64,000 bases of DNA, taken from contig CM054141.1 in the NCBI GenBank assembly GCA_028751875.1, positions 71,554,852 to 71,618,851 on the forward strand, given 5' to 3'. The notes beneath the pieces are model-generated. The model saw only the letters and a program-made list of their open reading frames with translations, did not search any database and was not told the DNA's origin. Positions 11,280 through 24,769 of the stretch are shown piece by piece (the stretch's first letter is position 1; every line of letters starts with the position of its first letter). This DNA comes from Rapana venosa. Its lineage: Eukaryota > Mollusca > Gastropoda > Neogastropoda > Muricidae. Position numbers and translations under genes: made by a program.

Positions 11280-12115
11280 ACGGTATTCATCATATGCTAT
11301 ATTCATGTATTCTTCATTACATGCTTCATTCATATCATATTCTTCATTACTTGCTATATTTTTATCATATTCTTCATTACATGCTATATTCATAACATAT
11401 TCTTCATTACATGCTATATTCATATCATATTCTTCATTACTTGCTATATTCATATCATATTCTTCATTACATGCTATAGAATGTTCTTTCGAGCCAGAAG
11501 GCCCATAGAGCCGGAGCTTATCCCGGTTTCTGTAGCGTTAAGCGAACTGATGGTTTTTCACCACCCCTGTGACAGGACGCTAGTCTGTCGCCAGATACTT
11601 CCCCAGCAGAGCTGGTACCCACTTGTACACCTGGGTGGAGTGAGGAAAATAGGAGTAAAGTGTCTTTCCCAAGAACACAACACCGAGCCGAGCTGGGATC
11701 GAACCCGCAACCTCTGGATCACGAGTTGACGCCTAAACCACTCGACCATGGTGCCTCCTGCATTACATGCTATATTCATATCATATTCTTCATGACTTGC
11801 TATATTCATATCATATTCTTCATTACATGCTATATTCATATCATATTCTTCATTACATGCTCTATTCATATCATATTCTTCATTACATGCTATATTCATA
11901 TCATATTCTTCATTACATGCTGTATTCATATCATATTCTTCATGACTTTCTACATTCATATCATATACTTCATTACATGCTGTATTCATATCATATTCTT
12001 CATTACATGCTGTATTCATATCATATTCTTCATTACATGCTTCATTCATTTCATATTCTTCATTACTTGCTATATTTATAACATATTCTTCATTACATGC
12101 TATATTCATAACATA
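11280..12115. repeat. 30-bp tandem array split by a SINE
   Basis: Units of 30 bp (CATTACATGCTATATTCATA plus TCATATTCTT) in two blocks, 11280-11478 and 11761-12115, around 18 copies in all. The period is a multiple of three and lacks stops in several frames, so long spurious ORFs appear; on the minus strand one reads the decapeptide MNIACNEEYD over and over. The blocks flank a SINE with a target-site duplication made of array sequence. Confidence 0.9.
11479..11760 (-). mobile_element. tRNA-derived SINE family B, copy 1
   Basis: On the minus strand the element starts GGAGGCACCATGGTCGAGTG (A-box-like TGGTCGAGTGG) and then has GGTTCGATCCC (B box). After this head comes a body shared with the copies at 41737-42025 and 57880-58167. 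It is flanked by a 14-bp direct repeat CATTACATGCTATA (11465-11478 and 11761-11774), which is also the local satellite sequence, so the duplication is suggestive but not independent proof. Confidence 0.85.
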
Positions 12116-12165
12116 CTTTCTTCTTTCCTTCTTTAAGTCAGCAGGAATCACACCCACACAGCCAG

Positions 12166-12440
12166 TACAGACAACATGATCACACAGCCAGTACAGACAA
12201 CATGATCATACAGCCAGTACAGACAACATGATCACACAGCCAGTACAGACAACATGATCATACAGCCAGTACAGACAACATGATCACACAGCCGGTACAG
12301 ACATGATCACACAGCCCGGAAAAGACAACATGATCACACAGCCAGTACAGACAACATGATCACACAGCCCGGAAAAGACAACATGATCACACAGCCAGTA
12401 CAGACAACATGATCACACAGCCAGTGGAGATGACATGATC
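12166..12440. repeat. 26-bp tandem array
   Basis: About ten units of CACACAGCCAGTACAGACAA plus CATGAT, with minor length variants. It stops a few bases before the AMDHD2 stop codon, so it lies at the start of that gene's 3' UTR. Confidence 0.9.
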
Positions 12441-12442
12441 GA

Positions 12443-12684
12443 TCACAGGGTGTCAAAAATGCCAGGGGCGTGAGCTGACTTGAAGACCTTCTCCTTCAGG
12501 GTGACATGGGGACTCCTCCAGACACACTGCCCGCCAATGAAGGTGGCCCTGACCTCCAGAGAGTCGTTGAGGAGGATGAAGTCGGCATCAGTGGCGTAGT
12601 CCAGCGTTCCCTTCTGCTTGGTGATGCTCAGCATCTGGGCAGGGTGCAGGGACGCTGCTTCCAGGGCCAGCTCAGGGCCACAGC
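12443..12684 (-). CDS. AMDHD2: AMDHD2 coding exon 9 (last)
   Basis: The acceptor is GTTGCCAG. It encodes [37 protein letters not shown] and FIGGQCVW, then a tail ending GIFDTL and TGA at 12445-12443. The acceptor sequence is duplicated 229 bp upstream at the edge of the 17-bp array. Confidence 0.93.
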
Positions 12685-15600
12685 CTGGCAACACAGCAGG
12701 GCAGGTCACCGGAATAGCAGGGAAGGTCACCGGAATAGCAGGGAACACAGAATACAGGGGAACACAGGATACACAGAATACAGGGGAATACAGAATACAG
12801 GGGAACACAGAATACAGGGGAACACAGAATACAGGGGAATACAGAATACAGGGGAACACAGAATACAGGGGAACACAGGATACAGGGGAACACAGGATAC
12901 AGGGGAACACAGCCTGGCAACACAGCAGGGCAGGTCACCGGAATAGCAGGGAAGGTCACCGGAATAGCAGGGAACACAGAATACAGGGGAACACAGGATA
13001 CACAGAATACAGGGGAATACAGAATACAGGGGAACTACAGAATACAGGGGAACACAGAATACAGGGGAATACAGAATACAGGGGAACACAGAATACAGGG
13101 GAACACAGAATACACAGAATACAGGGGAATACAGAATACAGGGGAACACAGAATACAGGGGAATACAGAATACAGGGGAACACAGAATACAGGGGAACAC
13201 AGAATACAGAATACAGGGGAACACAGAATACAGGGGAACACAGAATACACAGAATACAGGGGAATACAGAATACAGGGGAACACAGGATACAGGGGAATA
13301 CAGAATACAGGGGAATACAGAATACAGGGGAACACAGAATACAGGGGAACACAGAATACAGGGGAACACAGAATACAGGGGAACACAGAATACACAGAAT
13401 ACAGGGGAATACAGAATACAGGGGAACACAGAATACAGGGGAACACAGAATACACAGAATACAGGGGAATACAGAATACAGGGGAACACAGGATACAGGG
13501 GAATACAGAATACAGGGGAACACAGAATACAGGGAACACAGAACACAGGGGAACACAGAATACACAGAATACCGGGGAACACAGAATACAGGGGAACACA
13601 GAATACAGGGGAACACAGAATACAGGGGAATACAGAATACAGGGGAACACAGGATACAGGGGAACACAGAATACACAGAATACAGGGGAATACAGAATAC
13701 AGGGGAACACAGGATACAGGGGAATACAGGGGGACACAGAATACAGGGGAACACAGGATACAGGGGAACACAGGATACAGGGGAACACAGAATACAGGGG
13801 AACACAGAATACACAGAATACAGGGGAACAGAATACAGGGGAACACAGGATACAGGGGAATACAGGGGAACACAGAATACAGGGGAGCACAGGATACAGG
13901 GGAACACAGAATACAGGGGAACACAGAATACACAGAATACAGGGGAACACAGAATACAGGGGAACACAGGATACAGGGGAACACAGGATACAGGGGAACA
14001 CAGCATACAGGGGAACACAGAATACAGGGGAACACAGAATACAGGGGAACACAGGATACAGGGGAACACAGAATACAGGGGAACACAGAATACACAGAAT
14101 ACAGGGGAACACAGAATACACAGAATACAGGGGAATACAGAATACAGGGGAACACAGGATACAGGGGAATACAGAATACAGGGGAACACAGAATACAGGA
14201 GAACACAGAACACAGGGGAACACAGAATACACAGAATACAGGGGAACACAGAATACAGGGGAACACAGAATACAGGGGAACACAGAATACACAGAATACA
14301 GGGGAATACAGAATACAGGGGAACACAGGATAACAGAGGGAACACAGAATACACAGAATACAGGGGAATACAGAATACAGGGGAAACAGGACACAGGATA
14401 CAGGGGAAACAGAATACAGGGGAACACAGGATACAGGGGAACACAGAATACAGGGGAACACAGAATACAGGGGAACACAGAATACACAGAATACAGGGGA
14501 ATACAGAATACAGGGGAACACAGGATACAGGGGAATACAGGGGAACACAGAATACAGGGGAACACAGGATACAGGGGAACACAGGATACAGGGGAACACA
14601 GAATACACAGAATACAGGGGAACACAGAATACAGGGGAACACAGGATACAGGGGAACACAGGATACAGGGGAACACAGATACAGGGGAACACAGAATACA
14701 GGGGAACACAGAATACAGGGAACACAGAATACAAGGGAACACAGGATACAGGGGAACACAGAATACAGGGGAACACAGAATACAGGGGAACACAGGATAC
14801 AGGGGAACACAGAATACAGGGGAACACAGAATACAGGGGAACACAGGATACAGGGGAACACAGAATACAGGGGAACACAGAATACACAGAATACAGGGGA
14901 ACACAGAATACAGGGGGAACACAAAATACAGGGGAACACAGAATACAGGGGAACACAGGATACAGGGGAACACAGAATACAGGGGAACACAGGATACAGG
15001 GGAACATAGAATACAGGGGAACACAGGATACAGGGGAACACAGGATACAGGGGAACACAGGAGAACACAGGATACAGGGGAACACAGAATACAGGGGAAC
15101 ACAGAATACAGGGGAACACAGAATACAGGGAACACAGAATACAGGGGAACACAGAATACAGGGGAACACAGAATACAGGGGAACACAGAATACAGGGGAA
15201 CACAGAATACACAGGATACAGGGGAACACAGCATACAGGGGAACACAGAATACATGGGAACACAGAATACAGGGGAACACAGAATACAGGGGAACACAGA
15301 ATACACAGTATACAGGGGAACACAGAATACATGGGAACAAAGAATACACAGAATACAGGGGAACACAGAATACACAGAATACAGGGGAACACAGAATACA
15401 CAGGATACAGGGGAACACAGAATACAGGGGAACACAGGATACAGGGGAACACAGGATACAGGGGAACACAGGATACAGGGGAACACAGAATACAGGGGAA
15501 CACACAATACTGGGGAACACAGAATACAGGGTAACACAGAATACAGGGGAACACAGGGGAACACAGGATACAGGGGAACACAGAATACAGGGGAACACAG

Positions 15601-18600
15601 AATACAGGGGAACACAGGATACAGGGGAACACAGAATACAGGGGAACACAGAATACAGGGGAACACAGAATACACAGAATACAGGGGAACACAGAATACA
15701 GGGGAACACAGAATACAGGGGAACACAGAATACAGGGGAACACAGGATTCAGGGGAACACAGAATACAGGGGAAGACAGAATTCAGGGGAACACAGAATA
15801 CAGGGGAACACAGGATACAGGGGAACACAGGATACAGGGGAACACAGGATACAGGGGAACACAGGATACAGGGGAACACAGGATACAGGGGAACACAGGA
15901 TACAGGGGAACACAGGATACAGGGGAACACAGGATACAGGGGAACACAGAATACACAGAATACAGGGGAACACAGGATACAGGGGAACACAGGATGCAGG
16001 GGAACACAGGATACAGGGGAACACAGGATACAGGGGAACACAGAATACACAGGATAGAGGGGAACACAGGATACAGGGGAACACAGAATACACAGGATAC
16101 AGGGGAACACAGAATACACAGAACACAGGGGAATACAGAATACAGGGGAACACAGAATACAGGGGAACACAGAATACAGGGGAACACAGAATACAGGGGA
16201 ACACAGAATACACAGAATACAGGGGAACACAGGATACAGGGGAACACAGGGGAACACAGAATACAGGGGAACACAGAATACAGGGGAACACAGAATACAC
16301 AGAATACAGGGGAACACAGGATACAGGGGAACACAGGATACAGGGGAACACAGGATACAGGGGAACACAGAATACACAGGATACCGGGGAACACAGGATA
16401 CAGGGGAATACAGGGGAACACAGGATACAGGGGAACACAGAACACATGGGAACACAGGATACAGGGGAACACAGAATACACAGAATATAGGGGAACACAG
16501 GATACAGGGGAACACAGGATACAGGGGAACACAGGATACAGGGGAACACAGGATACAGGGGAACACAGAACACATGGGAACACAGAACACATGGGAACAC
16601 AGGATACAGGGGAACACAGAATACAGGGAAACACAGGATACAGGGGAACACAGGATACAGGGGAACACAGAAAATGGGGAAATAGAATGGAAGAAAAAAG
16701 AACAAAATGGAAATAGAATAAGACAAAAATATAGTGAAATAGAACAAAAACGGAAAGCAGAAAAAAGGGGAACTAGTGAAACAGAACATAGAACAAAAAG
16801 GGAACAAGATTTTTGTGGGTTTTTTTTTAAAAGGAAATAGAAAATAATCAAAGGAAAACTAGAATAAAAGAAAAGATGATAAAAGGAAAATAGTTCAGAG
16901 TAAACAAGGAAATAAGATAAAAGAGCCTCCACTTGAGTGCTTCTGGAACAATGAAGGACTTACAGATTATGAGAAACTACAATGACAAGGTTACATCTAT
17001 CAGATAGAAATCTAACAAAACACAAGCCACACATTAATATTTTGTTAAAACGTACCTGCCCTTCCAGATGATAGCAATATCAACCAGAAAAACCCAAAAT
17101 GGCAGCAGCAAGATGGGAATGAGAGTCTGACATGGTAGATATAAATTTGTGAAGAAAATGTGAAGTGTCAGATTACAGTACAACTTTTTGAGTTGAAAGG
17201 CCAGAATAGACAGAGCCAAAGAAGCAAGATTACATATTTAGCTGCACAATCCATAAAATAAATATTTGTACCTGCAAAAAAATATTCACTTTTCCCCCCC
17301 AGTTTGACTGAAAAATCAAACTGTGAATGTAAAGTATTTTGGAGAAGACTCTGGACTAGTTGGACCCATGTGCTTGTGGACTTGTGCAAGTCAAAAGAAC
17401 ACATGACAGTTGACAATTAGAAAGAACAGGGAGGTACCTCCTTGCTGTCCTGGAAAAATGGATAGGTTCAATTAGAAAGAACAGGGAGGTACCTCCTGGC
17501 TGTCCTGGAAAAACGGATAGGTTCAATTAGAAAGAACAGGGAGGTAGCTCCTGGCTGTCCTGGAAAAATGGATAGGTTCAATTAGAAAGAACAGGGAGGT
17601 AGCTCCTGGCTGTCCTGGAAAAATGGATAGGTTCAATTCCCAACTGTATACCCTAAGCTGGAGTGTGGCTACCTCAATAGTTGGGGAAACATGGTCACAT
17701 AGGCAAAAATCTCACCACTGGTGAACTTGGAGCTCTAGCCATGGAACCACAAAACAAACAAAAAACCCTTCAGAAAACATACCTCCTTTCATTTTTATTT
17801 TTCTTTCTTATTACTACAATGTTCAACCAAGTTCAGTATAAAACACACTGAAATAGTTATCAATCCGAGTCATGAATCTTACCTGTGGATTTTGCAAAAT
17901 GCCTGACACACACATCCATGCGTGCAATGCTGAAAAGAATAAGTTAAAAGTTGAAACATAGGGGAAAACTGACAAGTAATTTGAATTAAATATCAACAGT
18001 ACAATCATTTTTCAAAAATGCATTCAGAAGTTAATCCACTGAAACTGATTGAAACTAATTACATTATCTAAACTGTACATCATGGCATCATAAAAGGAAA
18101 CATGACCAACCCTCTTCAATAAGTCACTTTTTCAGATCTGTGATCACAAATTTTTTCATTTCTGCCAAACATACAAGCACTAGTAAGATGTTCATTTCTT
18201 TCCTTCCCTCCAAAAGTACGAAGATTCTAACCTTTTCATATCATCAGCAGAACACAAAAAAGGCATACTCAAAGAATTATTTGAGCATTTCTTTTCAACC
18301 CTAAAATAAAATTTTAAAAATTAGTAACAGTCACTGAATTTAGAAAGTGGAACGATCTTCGACATGTGATGAAGATAAGAGGTCTGACATTCTGCTGCTG
18401 CTGCTGCCACCTCACCTCCCTGCCAGCGTGTCGGTGCCCGCCACCACGGCTCTCTTGCCCGTGATGAGCACGTTCTGCGCCCCAAAGGTGTAGGCCCCCT
18501 CAGGCAGACCCATGGCCCTGATGGCGTCCGTCACCAGCACCAGGCCTGCCCACAGTCACCGCTAGCTAGCTAGCTAGCTACCTCAGCTTACAAAATGCAG

Positions 18601-21600
18601 TGCTTTCTTTCTCACTGGTCACCTGCATTGTCCACATCACATCATTTTTCTCAACATTAAGTAAAATCAAAATCCATACAAGCAAAGATTTGAGTACAAC
18701 TACATCAAGGAACAATAAGAAAGAAATAAAAAAAACAAACCATGTCATCACAGAACTTGCAAAAGTATATAAAATCAATGAACCAAGTCTTTAGTGCCAA
18801 ATAAAACATATGTGGACATGTGTATACTTTAATGATGTTTCATGACACCCAGCTACGCTGCCTTACACGACATGACCACATCTGGTCCTTACCATCGGGG
18901 TGCACACGATGAGCGATACGAAGGGCAGCAGGGTGGGTGTGAATGCCATCCGAAATCAACCCATAGAAAATGGTTTTCCCAGAGGGAATGCGTTCACTGG
19001 CCAGCAAGCCAACCAGGTGAGGATCACGGTGGTGAAACTGAAGCCAGAGGAAATCAGAAAGAAATGTCAGCAACAACGTGAATAAACCAGCTTCCTTGTT
19101 CGTTAGAAGCTACAGAAGAAGAAGCTTACTAAGCCAGCACACTAGAAACAGTTATACTTCACTTGATGCAGAACTAGAACAACTGTCATAACTTTCTTGA
19201 AACGACTCAGGGGTTTTCTTCCTCTTGCTTTCTTTTCCTAATTTGTACTTCTAAAGAGAGATTAAATTTATGACGGGGGGTGGGGGGGGGGGGGGGGGGG
19301 TTATGGTATTTTGTTGTCATTTTCAATCCCAGAAGTCAACTGACAAAATCATGGGACAAATGCTGGTAGTTTTGTGTTTCAGGTTCTTCAGAGCACCAGT
19401 AAGGACCATGACTGCTTCAAGATTCATCAACACAAAGAATAAACCCTAACATTCAAAGGTAATGACAGGTGTCTCTGTTCATTGCAGAACAGTTTCACTA
19501 AATTGTTGTCTAGCAGACTATAACTGAAAGGACAAGCCCAGAGTGTGTGTGAAGCCCACACACACAGAGGGCAGAGACTGACCGGCAACATGGCGTTGAA
19601 GAGGTGGGTGATGAAGGAGGCCCCCTGACACACCGCCGCCTCCCCCTGCACCAAGTTGGCCATGGAGTGCCCTGCATCATTCACACTGGTGGCAGTTAGT
19701 TGCTGCTGCATCGTTCACACTGGCCGCAGTTAGTTACTGCTGCATCGTTCACACTGGCTGCAGTTAGTTGCTGCTGCATCGTTCACACTGGCCGCATTTA
19801 GTTACTGCTGCATCGTTCACACTGGCCGCAGTTAGTTGCTGCTGCATCGTTCACACTGGCCGCAGTTAGTTGCTGCTGCATCGTTCACACTGGCCGCAGT
19901 TAGTTGCTGCTGCATCGTTCACACTGGCCGCAGTTAGTTACTGCTGCATCGTTCACACTGGCCGCAGTTAGTTACTGCTGCATCGTTCACACTGGCCGCA
20001 GTTAGTTGCTGCTGCATCGTTCACACTGGCCGCAGTTAGTTGCTGCTGCATCGTTCACACTGGCCGCAGTTAGTTGCTGCTGCATCGTTCACACTGGCCG
20101 CAGTTAGTTGCTGCTGCATCGTTCACACTGGCCGCAGTTAGTTACTGCTGCATCGTTCACACTGGTGGCAGTTAGTTACTGCATCATTCACACTGGCCGC
20201 AGTTAGTTACTGCTGCATCGTTCACACTGGTGGCAGTTAGTTACTGCATCGTACACACTGGTGGCAGTTAGTTACTGCATTATTCACACCAGCAGTAGTT
20301 AGTTACTGCATCATTCACACTGGCAGTTAGTTACTGCATTATTCACACCAGCAGTAGTTAGTTACTGCATCATTCACACTGGCAGTTAGTTACTGCATCA
20401 TTCACACTGGCGGCAGTTAGTTACTGCATCATTTACACCAGCAGTTAGTTACTGCATCATTCACACCAGCAGTTAGTTACTGCATCATTTGCACTGGCCG
20501 TTAGTTACTGCATCATTCACACTGGTGGCAGTTAGTTACTGCATCATTCACACTGGCAGTTAGTTGCTGCATCATTCACACCAGCAGTTAGTTGCTGCAT
20601 CATTCACACCGGCAGTTAGTTACTGCATCATTCACACCAGCAGTTAGTTACTGCATCATTCACACTGGCAGTTAGTTACTGCATCATTCACACTGGCGGC
20701 AGTTAGTTACTGCATCATTCACACTGGCAGTTAGTTGCTGCATCATTCACACTGGCCGCAGTTAGTTACTGCATTATTCACACTGGTGGCAGTTAGTTGC
20801 TGCATCGTTCACACTGGTAGCAGTTAGTTGCTGCATCATTCACACTGGTGGCAGTTAGTTGCTGCATCGTTCACACTGGTAGCAGTTAGTTGCTGCATCA
20901 TTCACACTGGCTGCAGTTAGTTACTGCATTATTCACACTGGTGGCAGTTAGTTACTGCATCATTCACACTGGAAGTTAGTTACTGCATCGTTCACACTGG
21001 CCGCAGTTAGTTACTGCATCGTTCACACTGGCAGTTAGTTACTGCGTCATTCACACTGGTGGCAGTTAGTTACTGCATCATTCACACTGGTGGCAGTTAG
21101 TTACTGCATCATTCACACTGGTGGCTTTTAGTTACTGCATCATTCACACCGACAGTTACTGCATCATTCACACTGGCAGTTAGTTACTGCATCGTTCACA
21201 CTGGTGGCAGTTAGTTACTGCATCATTCACACTGGCCAGTTTAGTTACTGCATCATTCACACCAGCAGTTAGTTACTGCATCATTCACACTTGCAGTTAG
21301 TTACTGCATCATTCACACTGGTGGCAGTTAGTTACTGCATCATTCACACTGGACGTTAGTTACTGCATCATTCACACCAGCAGTTAGTTGCTGCATCATT
21401 CACACTGGTGGCAGTTAGTTACTGCATCATTCACACTGGCAGTTAGTTACTGCATCATTCACACCAGCAGTTAGTTACTGCATCATTCACACTGGCAGAT
21501 AGTTACTGCATCGTTCACACTGGCCAGTTAGTTACTGCATCATTCACACCAGCAGTTAGTTACTGCATCATTCACACCAGCAGTTAGTTACTGCATCATT

Positions 21601-24600
21601 CACACCAGCAGTTAGTTACTGCATCATTCACACTGGTGGCAGTTAGTTACTGCATCATTCACACTGGTGGCAGTTAGTTACTGCATCATTCACACTGGTG
21701 GCAGTTAGTTACTGCATCATTCACACTGGTGGCAGTTAGTTACTGCATCATTCACACTGGCCAGTTAGTTACTGCATCATTCACACCGGCAGTTAGTTAC
21801 TGCATCATTCACACCAGCAGTTAGTTACCGCATCATTCACACCAGCAGTTAGTTACTGCATCATTCACACTGGTGGCAGTTAGTTACTGCATCATTCACA
21901 CTGGACGTTGGTTACTGCATCATTCACACCAGCAGTTAGTTGCTGCATCATTCACACCGGTGGCAGTTAGTTGCTGCATCATTCACACTGGCCGCAGTTA
22001 GTTACTGCATCGTTCACACCAGCAGTTAGTTACTGCATCATTCACACTGGCAGTTAGTTACTGCATCATTCACACCGGCAGTTAGTTACTGCATCATTCA
22101 CACTGGCGGCAGTTAGTTACTGCATCATTCACACTGGCGGCAGTTAGTTACTGCATCATTCACACTGGTGGCAGTTAGTTACTGCATCATTCACACCGGC
22201 AGTTAGTTACTGCATCATTCACACTGGTGGCAGTTAGTTACTGCATCATTCACACAAGCAGTTAGTTACTGCATCATTCACACCAGCAGTTAGTTACTGC
22301 ATCATTCACACTGGCGGCAGTTAGTTACTGCATCATTTACACTGGCAGTTAGTTACTGCATCATTCACACCAGCAGTTAGTTACTGCATCATTCACACTG
22401 GCGGCAGTTAGTTACTGCATCATTCACACTGGTGGCAGTTAGTTACTGCATCATTCACACTGGTGGCAGTTAGTTACTGCATCATTCACACCGGCAGTTA
22501 GTTACTGCATCATTCACACCAGCAGTTAGTTACTGCATCATTTACAATGGTGGCAGTTAGTTGCTGCATCGTTCACACTGGCCGCAGTTAGTTACTGCAT
22601 CATTCACACTGGTGGCAGTTAGTTACTGCATTGTTCACACTGGTGGCAGTTAGTTACTGCATCATTCACACTGGTGGCAGTTAGTTACTGCATCATTCAC
22701 ACCGGCAGTTAGTTACTGCATCATTCACACCGGCAGTTAGTTACTGCATCATTCACACCGGCAGTTAGTTACTGCATCATTCACACCGGCAGTTAGTTAC
22801 TGCATCATTCACACTGGCGGCAGTTAGTTACTGCATCATTCACACCGGCAGTTAGTTACTGCATCATTCACACTGGCGGCAGTTAGTTACTGCATCATTC
22901 ACACTGGTGGCAGTTAGTTACTGCATCATTCACACTGGCGGCAGTTAGTTACTGCATCATTCACACTGGCGGCAGTTAGTTACTGCATCATTCACACTGC
23001 GGCAGTTAGTTACTGCATCATTCACACTGGTGGCAGTTAGTTACTGCATCATTCACACTGGCGGCAGTTAGTTACTGCATCATTCACACTGGCAGTTAGT
23101 TACTGCATCATTCACACTGGCGGCAATTAGTTACTGCATCATTCACACTGGTGGCAGTTAGTTACTGCATCATTCACACTGGTGGCAGTTAGTTACTGCA
23201 TCATTCACACTGGTGGCAGTTAGTTACTGCATCAATCACACTGGCGGCAGTTAGTTACTGCATCATTCACACCAGCAGTTAGTTACTGCATCATTCACAC
23301 TGGCGGCAGTTAGTTACTGCATCATCCACACTGAAGACCTGCACTACAGGCTGAGGCAGTCACACACAAGATTTACACTACACAGTTTAAAAGGTGTACA
23401 ATGTAAAAAGGTGGCTTAATGCCCTGAGGCTTCAATCACTTTCACAAGGCACAAATGCACAAAGTGATCTGTAACTTTTAACTGAATGCTGATTGGCTGG
23501 AGGCTTTAAGCTAGCCGTTTCAACCTAATCCAAACAGAACAGGATCTATCTTGAACTGTCAGACTGAACCTGACACCACAAGCTGCCTGAGGTGTACGTT
23601 TACAGTGACAGACAGTAGGTCCATTTGGCATCTGCTCTGGCCTTACAGTTCAGGAGGCTGGCCTGTCGGCTGCTTAACCTCTTAACTGCCCAGTGCAAGT
23701 GCACCCTATAAGCCGGGGAATAAAATTCTTATGTACCACTGCTATGTTCATATCCCTCTTACTCAGAAACTACTACATGAATATTCCTGATAGTCTACCC
23801 AATGACAGTATATATATCGTAGATTACTTCGAGGCAAGCTCTTATTAGTTAGCATGATATTTCACTGCAAAAATTTAAAATGTAAAAAATCGACCATAAA
23901 TATGATTTCTTCATTGCCACTGTCATTCTGAGTACCCCCCATCTCAATAATGTCAAACATATGTTTAGGCCAAATCTCATTGATTGTTTTTTAAATACAC
24001 GATCTCCTGAATCATACGCGATCGTTTTCATCACTGTTAGGTAAATCTAGAGTTTTATTTGCCACTTTTACAGCTGTGTAAAGTTATTGATGCCTTCAAC
24101 AAGAAGTGTCAGCAATTTTGAACAAGAACTTCCCAAGCATTCATGCATAAAAACACAAAATACGAGCTAAAAAACGATCGTTTTTGCCACGGTTTTTCCA
24201 GCTTGATGTTGCCAAGCAACAGGAGAGTGGTCTCCATTAATTTTGGGTTCTTTCCCTTTAACTGTAGTCAAGGAAGCAGGCTTGTTTACTTCAGTTCGAC
24301 ACCCCGGAAATTTTCCGGGTTGTTGGCGTATAGGGTGCACGTTTAGCCCCGGAAAATTTCCAGGGTAAGGCAGTCTAGTGGTTAAGGCACTTGTAAAGAT
24401 TTGCTTACTTTTTATATCTTTCCTCCATATGAGGATTTTTTTTCTTTTAACAATTATTTTGAACATATATTTTCTTCCTCTGTCTATTTTCCTCTTTTGA
24501 TGGTAGCTTTGATAGGCCACAAGAATATTCATTTGTTCTTGAGAATGTAACAGACACAACTTTTCCAAAAGATGAAAAGTGTCTCACTGTAAGGCACCAC

Positions 24601-24735
24601 GAAGAGGACACTTTAAACCACCACCAGGACCTCTGAGGAGCGCTCATCCAAGAGCTGACACTCACACTGGGTCAGGCCACAAGCATGGTCTTTACTCAAT
24701 GAAGCCTCTGATGTTGTCTTTAAAAGATCCTTCTT

Positions 24736-24769
<34 letters not shown>

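Noticed and set aside
12618..16716. Plus-strand ORFs of [17 protein letters not shown] type (up to 571 codons)
   Set aside because: The same minisatellite read on the other strand. The 17-bp period rotates the frame each unit and gives a low-complexity product with no start or splice context.
12727..16932. Minus-strand ORFs of about 1,400, 917 and 902 codons rich in Cys, Pro, Phe, Val
   Set aside because: They come from the 17-bp minisatellite, whose minus-strand unit has no stop in any frame. All three frames are open at once, there is no domain, and the region is an AMDHD2 intron.
19672..23332. CRISPR-like direct repeats
   Set aside because: Units are contiguous, with no unique spacers, no cas genes and a eukaryotic intron context. 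The same holds for the arrays at 1, 29086, 42950 and 25996.
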